Of a stretch of 64,000 nt of DNA, positions 60,666-64,000 are shown in pieces (within the stretch, counting starts at the first letter, position 1; the number at the start of each line of letters is the position of its first letter). A program made the position numbers and the translations under genes. The notes under the pieces are model-generated. The model had not been told where the DNA came from. It did no database searches and saw only the letters and a list, made by a program, of their open reading frames with translations. Source of the DNA: JANNAT01 sp031384605. GTDB taxonomy: Bacteria > Pseudomonadota > Alphaproteobacteria > Rhodobacterales > Rhodobacteraceae. The DNA is taken from contig JANNAT010000020.1 in assembly GCA_031384605.1 (NCBI GenBank), forward strand, positions 1-64,000, in the 5' to 3' direction.

Positions 60666-60735
60666 CGACAGCTCCGGTCAAGGTCACCCCATGGTTAAGG
60701 GTCGGGCGGGGCATTTGCAACAGATCAGGCCCGCC

Positions 60736-61545
60736 TTAGCCTTCGGTCGAGAACGCAAGGCAGGAGTCTTCGCGCGGGTGCGGCGGCGTGATCAGCCACA
60801 GATCATAGGGTGCAGCAACGCCGGGATCTGATTCGAACTGACCAATCGACAGAACGCGCAAATCAGGGTTGGCAGCCCGCAATGGCACCGGCATTCCGGT
60901 ATCGCTGCGGGCATGGCCGATGCCTGTAATCACCGCCACTGGCCCCCCCGTTTCCGCCATCGCCTGCACCACGGCGCGGGCAAGGGCCGCGTCACGCAAG
61001 CGCTGCACTTGCACCATGCCGGGCAGCAATTTGGCGGGAAGCTGGTTGCAGTGCGCCTCGGCCTGCTCCAATTCGCGGGCCGATTGATCAGCAGGATCAA
61101 GGGTTTCAGTCAAACCATAAAGGGCTGCCTTTGCGCCAAAGGCAACCGCTGTCCCTGACTTGACGGCCAGTTTCATGGTGCCTTTTGGCAGATCAGCGCC
61201 GTAAATCCGGGCATCTGGTGCTGCGGTAAAAATCGGGTGATACATCGCAAAATCGGGCCAACCTGACGCGTTCCAGCCCAAAACCGCCTCTAGCTGGCGA
61301 AGGTCGGCGCGGTCTTTGGGCACCTTTGCTGCCTGATCCGGGGTCAACATTTCAAACACGATCGCCCTTGGCGCAACGGCTGCCACCGCCAAAGCCTGAT
61401 TCCCATGATGCGCCGGGTTGTCGTGCACCTCACCCAAAATCACCACGTCTGCGCGGCCAAGGTTAGCAAAATCAGCAGGCATGATTTGGTCAGCGGTGGC
61501 AGGTGACGCGCAGATCAGACTGAAAACTGCGACCAACCTCTTCAC
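60736..61545 (-). CDS. ChaN-family (haem-iron uptake-like) lipoprotein-type protein
   Basis: 269 residues from GTG 61545. Signal peptide ending CASPATADQ; then ADVVILGEVHDNPAHHGNQ, the DUF399/ChaN hallmark (LGExHDN), EMLTPDQAA and VITGIGHARSDTGMPVPL. Campylobacter ChaR/ChaN proteins bind haem as a cofacial dimer; a role in haem or iron handling is inferred here. The start overlaps the rpoH stop (GTGA), so both are on one stress-controlled transcript. Confidence 0.85.
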   Translation of the reverse strand: MKRLVAVFSLICASPATADQIMPADFANLGRADVVILGEVHDNPAHHGNQALAVAAVAPRAIVFEMLTPDQAAKVPKDRADLRQLEAVLGWNASGWPDFAMYHPIFTAAPDARIYGADLPKGTMKLAVKSGTAVAFGAKAALYGLTETLDPADQSARELEQAEAHCNQLPAKLLPGMVQVQRLRDAALARAVVQAMAETGGPVAVITGIGHARSDTGMPVPLRAANPDLRVLSIGQFESDPGVAAPYDLWLITPPHPREDSCLAFSTEG

Positions 61546-62417
61546 AGAAAATGGCGCACTTCGCTTGACTGCGCTTCTAACGTGCGGCGCAACTTGCCAT
61601 AAGCGGCGGCTTCCAACTGGCGAATGCGTTCCTTGGACAGGCCCATTTCATTGCCAAGCGATTCCAACGTGCGCGGCTCTTCGCGCAATCGCCGCTCGGC
61701 CACGATATAGCGTTCACGGTCATTCAAAGTGCCCAATGCTGACACCAACCACTGCCGAAGGGTATTGGCATCATGCGATTCCTCTACCCGATCTGCGGCT
61801 TGCGGCGTGTCATCTTCCAGCGCATCAATCCATTCGCGGCCATCTTCGTCACTGGCCTGCGTTGCGTTCAAAGATGCATCAGACCCCGACAAACGGCCTT
61901 CCATCATTTCAACTTCGGCCATCGTCACGCCGATTTCATTGGCCACACGTTCACGCAGCTGATGCTGGTCCAGGGTTTCCCCTTCGGCAGCGGCTTCGCG
62001 TTCCAGCTTCGCCTGCACCCGGCGCAGGTTGAAAAACAATGCCTTTTGCGCCGAAGTCGACCCAGTGCGCACCATAGACCAGTTGCGCATGACGTAATCT
62101 TGGATGCTGGCCTTGATCCACCACACAGCATACGTTGAAAAGCGCACGCCGCGGTCTGGATCAAATTTTTCCGCCGCTTTCATCAACCCAAGGCTGGCCT
62201 CTTGGATCAGATCATTCATTGGTGCACCATAGCGACGGAACTTTGACGCCATGGAAATCGCAAGGCGCATATAGGCAGTGATCAATCGGTGCAGTGCTGC
62301 CTCATCGCGTTGGTCGCGCCACGCATAGGCCAATCGCAGTTCCGTTTCAGCATCAAGCAGCTCTGCCGCACGCGCCTGACGGGAAAGGGTTTGGTCGCCA
62401 TAGATGTCAATTGCCAT
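61542..62417 (-). CDS. rpoH: RNA polymerase sigma-32 factor, RpoHII type
   Basis: 291 residues. Region 2 has DLIQEASLGLMKAAEKFDPDRGVRFSTYAVWWIKASIQDYV, the RpoH box appears as QKALFFNLRR, and region 4 reads LGNEMGLSKERIRQLEAAAY. The lack of the long N-terminal piece and this box variant match RpoHII of Rhodobacter, which turns on photooxidative and other stress genes and is itself controlled by RpoE. An AAGGGGGAT ribosome site precedes ATG 62417. The ChaN gene overlaps its stop. Confidence 0.93.
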   Translation of the reverse strand: MAIDIYGDQTLSRQARAAELLDAETELRLAYAWRDQRDEAALHRLITAYMRLAISMASKFRRYGAPMNDLIQEASLGLMKAAEKFDPDRGVRFSTYAVWWIKASIQDYVMRNWSMVRTGSTSAQKALFFNLRRVQAKLEREAAAEGETLDQHQLRERVANEIGVTMAEVEMMEGRLSGSDASLNATQASDEDGREWIDALEDDTPQAADRVEESHDANTLRQWLVSALGTLNDRERYIVAERRLREEPRTLESLGNEMGLSKERIRQLEAAAYGKLRRTLEAQSSEVRHFL

Positions 62418-62470
62418 CGGATCCCCCTTGTGCCGGCCGATGTGAAAAGATGCACTTCGGCTGTAAAATA

Positions 62471-62498
62471 AATACGAAACAGATCCGCATTTGGATCA
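62471..62498 (-). promoter_or_regulatory. Putative RpoE/ECF promoter of rpoHII
   Basis: On the minus strand TGATCC (62498-62493), a 16-base spacer and CGTATT (62476-62471) match the RpoE-type ECF promoter I recall for Rhodobacter (TGATC... with CGTA-like -10), 54 bases before the rpoH start. A second possible ECF pair, GGAAC (62539-62535) and CGTATT (62519-62514) with 15-base spacing, lies just upstream. Confidence 0.55.
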
Positions 62499-62648
62499 CC
62501 GCTTGGTAAACGAAATACGCTTAACGCCTGATTGGTTCCAAATAAAAAACGGTCATCATTTATCGTGATATGACGGCGCACAATTCACGACCTTTCCTGA
62601 TGGATCAGCTAGACATAGGATCGGGCAAATTCCACGAAAGGATTTCGG

Positions 62649-63521
62649 ATGGGTTACGATCTTGTCATTGGCGACCGCGCTTATTCCAGCTGGTCATTGC
62701 GGGGATGGCTGCTGTTTGACGCTTTTGGCATACCGGTGAAGGTGACAACGGCCCGGCTTTACACGGATCAGCTGGCAACGGTTCTGCAAGATTTTTTTCC
62801 CGGCAAAACCGCCCCCACAATACGCACACCCGATGGGGTGGTTGTGCCTGAAACCATTGCAATTGTAGAGGAATTGGCCTCGCGACATCCAGATGCCGGG
62901 TTATGGCCAGCCAATACCACTGCCCGCGCCGTTGCCCGTGTTTTAACCGCCGAAATGCACGCGGGTTTTAGCGCGCTGCGCAGCTTTTGCCCGATGAACC
63001 TGCGGGTCAGCTATACGGGTTGCAGCCCGTCTGATGCCGTTCTGGCAGATTTGGAACGGCTGGAAACGATTTGGACATGGGCACGCAAAACTACCGGCGC
63101 AACGGGCGACTGGCTGTGCGGGGATTATTCAGCCGCAGACGCGTTCTTTGCCCCTGTGGCGGGCCGCATCGCAGGGTATAATCTGCCCGTCGGACCAGCG
63201 GCTGCAACCTATGTTGCGGCACATCTTGCCCATCCGTCGTTTCGCCGCTGGCGGGCGATGGGCATGGTCGACGGCGCAGATCAGGAATATTACCGCCGGG
63301 ACTATCCGCGCAGGCCATGGCCCGGCCCTGTGCCAATGACGGCAAGGCCCATCGATGGAACACAGTCAGAAAACAGCGCCTGCCCTTACTCGGGCAAGGC
63401 GGTTTCCGATGTTTTAGAAATCAAAGGCCGCCGCTTTGGCTTTTGCAACGCGTTTTGTCGTGACAAAACGGTTGCAGACCCCGAAGCTTGGCCAAAATTC
63501 ATGAATATTTACCAATCGTAA
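62649..63521 (+). CDS. Glutathione S-transferase with C-terminal TRASH-like metal domain
   Basis: 290 residues. The N-terminal thioredoxin-like half starts YDLVIGDRAYSSWSLRGWL and carries the glutathione-binding PETIAIVEELA; the C-terminal helical half ends near residue 210. A 46-residue tail then has Cys245, 20 residues, Cys266, 3 residues, Cys270 (CPYSG to FGFCNAFC), which fits the TRASH pattern C-x(19-22)-C-x3-C of metal-binding modules. No single-purpose family I know has this fusion. It is divergent from rpoHII, and may share its stress context. Confidence 0.85.
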   Translation: MGYDLVIGDRAYSSWSLRGWLLFDAFGIPVKVTTARLYTDQLATVLQDFFPGKTAPTIRTPDGVVVPETIAIVEELASRHPDAGLWPANTTARAVARVLTAEMHAGFSALRSFCPMNLRVSYTGCSPSDAVLADLERLETIWTWARKTTGATGDWLCGDYSAADAFFAPVAGRIAGYNLPVGPAAATYVAAHLAHPSFRRWRAMGMVDGADQEYYRRDYPRRPWPGPVPMTARPIDGTQSENSACPYSGKAVSDVLEIKGRRFGFCNAFCRDKTVADPEAWPKFMNIYQS

Positions 63522-63539
63522 ACCATTGCCGGGATAGCC

Positions 63540-63570
63540 GTTAACCACTGCAACGCAACTGGTGGTTAAC
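63540..63570. repeat. 9-bp inverted repeat upstream of comM
   Basis: GTTAACCAC (63540-63548) and GTGGTTAAC (63562-63570) are exact inverted copies 13 bases apart, ending 14 bases before the comM start. It could be a regulator operator or the terminator of the GST gene; no T-run follows, which favours an operator or leader hairpin. Confidence 0.5.
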
Positions 63571-63584
63571 GGGCGGAAAAACGC

Positions 63585-64000
63585 ATGGTGGCACGGGCCT
63601 ACACAGTGGCCTTCGAAGGGGTCGAGGCGCGGATTGTCGAAGTGCAATGCGCTGTCGCCCCCGGCATGCCCTTTTTCAGCATCGTCGGACTGCCCGACAA
63701 AGCCGTGTCCGAGGCCAAAGAACGTGTGCGCGCGGCATTGGCGTCAATGTCGATTGCCTTGCCGTCCAAACGCATCACGGTAAACCTGTCGCCGGCCGAT
63801 CTGCCAAAAGAAGGCTCGCATTTCGATTTGCCCATCGCACTTGCGCTGCTGGCGGCTTTGGAAATCGTGCCCAAGGATGAGGTGGAACGCACGGTTGCCC
63901 TTGGGGAATTGTCGTTAGATGGCCGCCTGATCGCAGTGATTGGGGCGCTGCCTGCGGCGATGGCCGCGGCGGAAGATGATCGCATCTTGCTTTGCCCCAA
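63585..64000 (+). CDS. comM: ComM/YifB-type AAA+ Mg-chelatase-like protein, N-terminal part (runs off the window)
   Basis: The frame from ATG 63585 is open to the end of the window (138 codons). YTVAFEGVEARIVEVQ, then MPFFSIVGLPDKAVSEAKERVRAAL and ITVNLSPADLPKEGSHFDLPIALALL are the ComM N-terminal Lon-protease-like domain. ComM is a helicase that promotes branch migration in natural transformation, and in related bacteria contributes to uptake of gene transfer agent DNA. The inverted repeat lies 14 bases upstream. Confidence 0.92.
   Translation, partial: MVARAYTVAFEGVEARIVEVQCAVAPGMPFFSIVGLPDKAVSEAKERVRAALASMSIALPSKRITVNLSPADLPKEGSHFDLPIALALLAALEIVPKDEVERTVALGELSLDGRLIAVIGALPAAMAAAEDDRILLCP

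Noticed and set aside
1..64000. CRISPR array, insertion sequence, phage or integrase genes, tRNA or rRNA
   Set aside because: I saw no regular direct repeats, transposase or integrase motifs, or tRNA-like sequences; all long frames match chromosomal housekeeping or accessory metabolic genes.

Overview
The window is a gene-dense stretch of alphaproteobacterial chromosome, most likely from the Roseobacter/Rhodobacter group (Rhodobacteraceae). The clues are an RpoHII-type heat-shock sigma factor, a 44-residue aa3-oxidase subunit IV, a phaA-phaB pair, a DmdC-like acyl-CoA dehydrogenase, long-chain polyprenyl synthase, the argH / small-lipoprotein / lysA / DUF4175 block, and many 1-4 base start/stop overlaps in high-GC genes. 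I saw no rRNA, tRNA, CRISPR array, insertion sequence, prophage or integrase. Almost every base is explained by ordinary genes; the largest unexplained gap is about 500 bp (51717-52212).

Layout. 1-6 kb: start of argE, a YbbA/YbbP-type ABC pair divergent from the TesA-type esterase, a GlcD-type flavin dehydrogenase. 6-13.5 kb: an MFS exporter, haem genes hemC, hemE and hemF with a LysE exporter, a lipoprotein, an SDR protein lacking the catalytic lysine, an RsmC-like methylase and clpS. 13.5-25 kb: HAD hydrolase, a penicillin-binding carboxypeptidase with SPOR domain, Sua5, acyl-CoA dehydrogenase plus metallo-hydrolase, DUF6173, oxidase subunit IV, a lipoprotein, mobA-mobB with an RNase H-like companion and an acetyltransferase, a membrane protein and greA. 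25-36 kb: ETF-ubiquinone oxidoreductase, a TPR secretory protein, ispE, polyprenyl synthase, DUF2007, TrmN6-like methylase, DUF465, an EamA exporter with an ATP-grasp protein, and phaB/phaA. 36-50 kb: EAL phosphodiesterase, tag, TlpA, argH, two tiny lipoproteins, DUF2834, CDF transporter, lysA, DUF4175, zinc-ribbon protein, ftsE-ftsX-plsC-TfoX-PNPOx. 50-64 kb: fatty acid hydroxylase, accA, dgcA with a D-amino-acid transaminase, M3 oligopeptidase, an amino-acid ABC permease and binding protein, moeB-dut-coaBC, chaN-rpoHII, a GST with a TRASH-like tail, and the start of comM.

How genes work together: haem synthesis (hemC/E/F), isoprenoid and quinone tail supply (ispE, polyprenyl synthase), fatty-acid oxidation into the quinone pool (acyl-CoA dehydrogenase, ETF-QO), storage polymer synthesis (phaA/B), molybdenum cofactor maturation (mobA/B, moeB), arginine and lysine synthesis, division and envelope (ftsEX, plsC, carboxypeptidase), and a possible peptide/D-amino-acid salvage block at 52-57.7 kb.

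I found no obviously new multi-gene system. The best leads are the D-D-E-D RNase H-like protein overlapped by mobB, the lysine-less SDR, the GST-TRASH fusion, a permuted-papain-like lipoprotein, an attenuator between an ABC binding protein and its permease, and an RpoE-like promoter before rpoHII.
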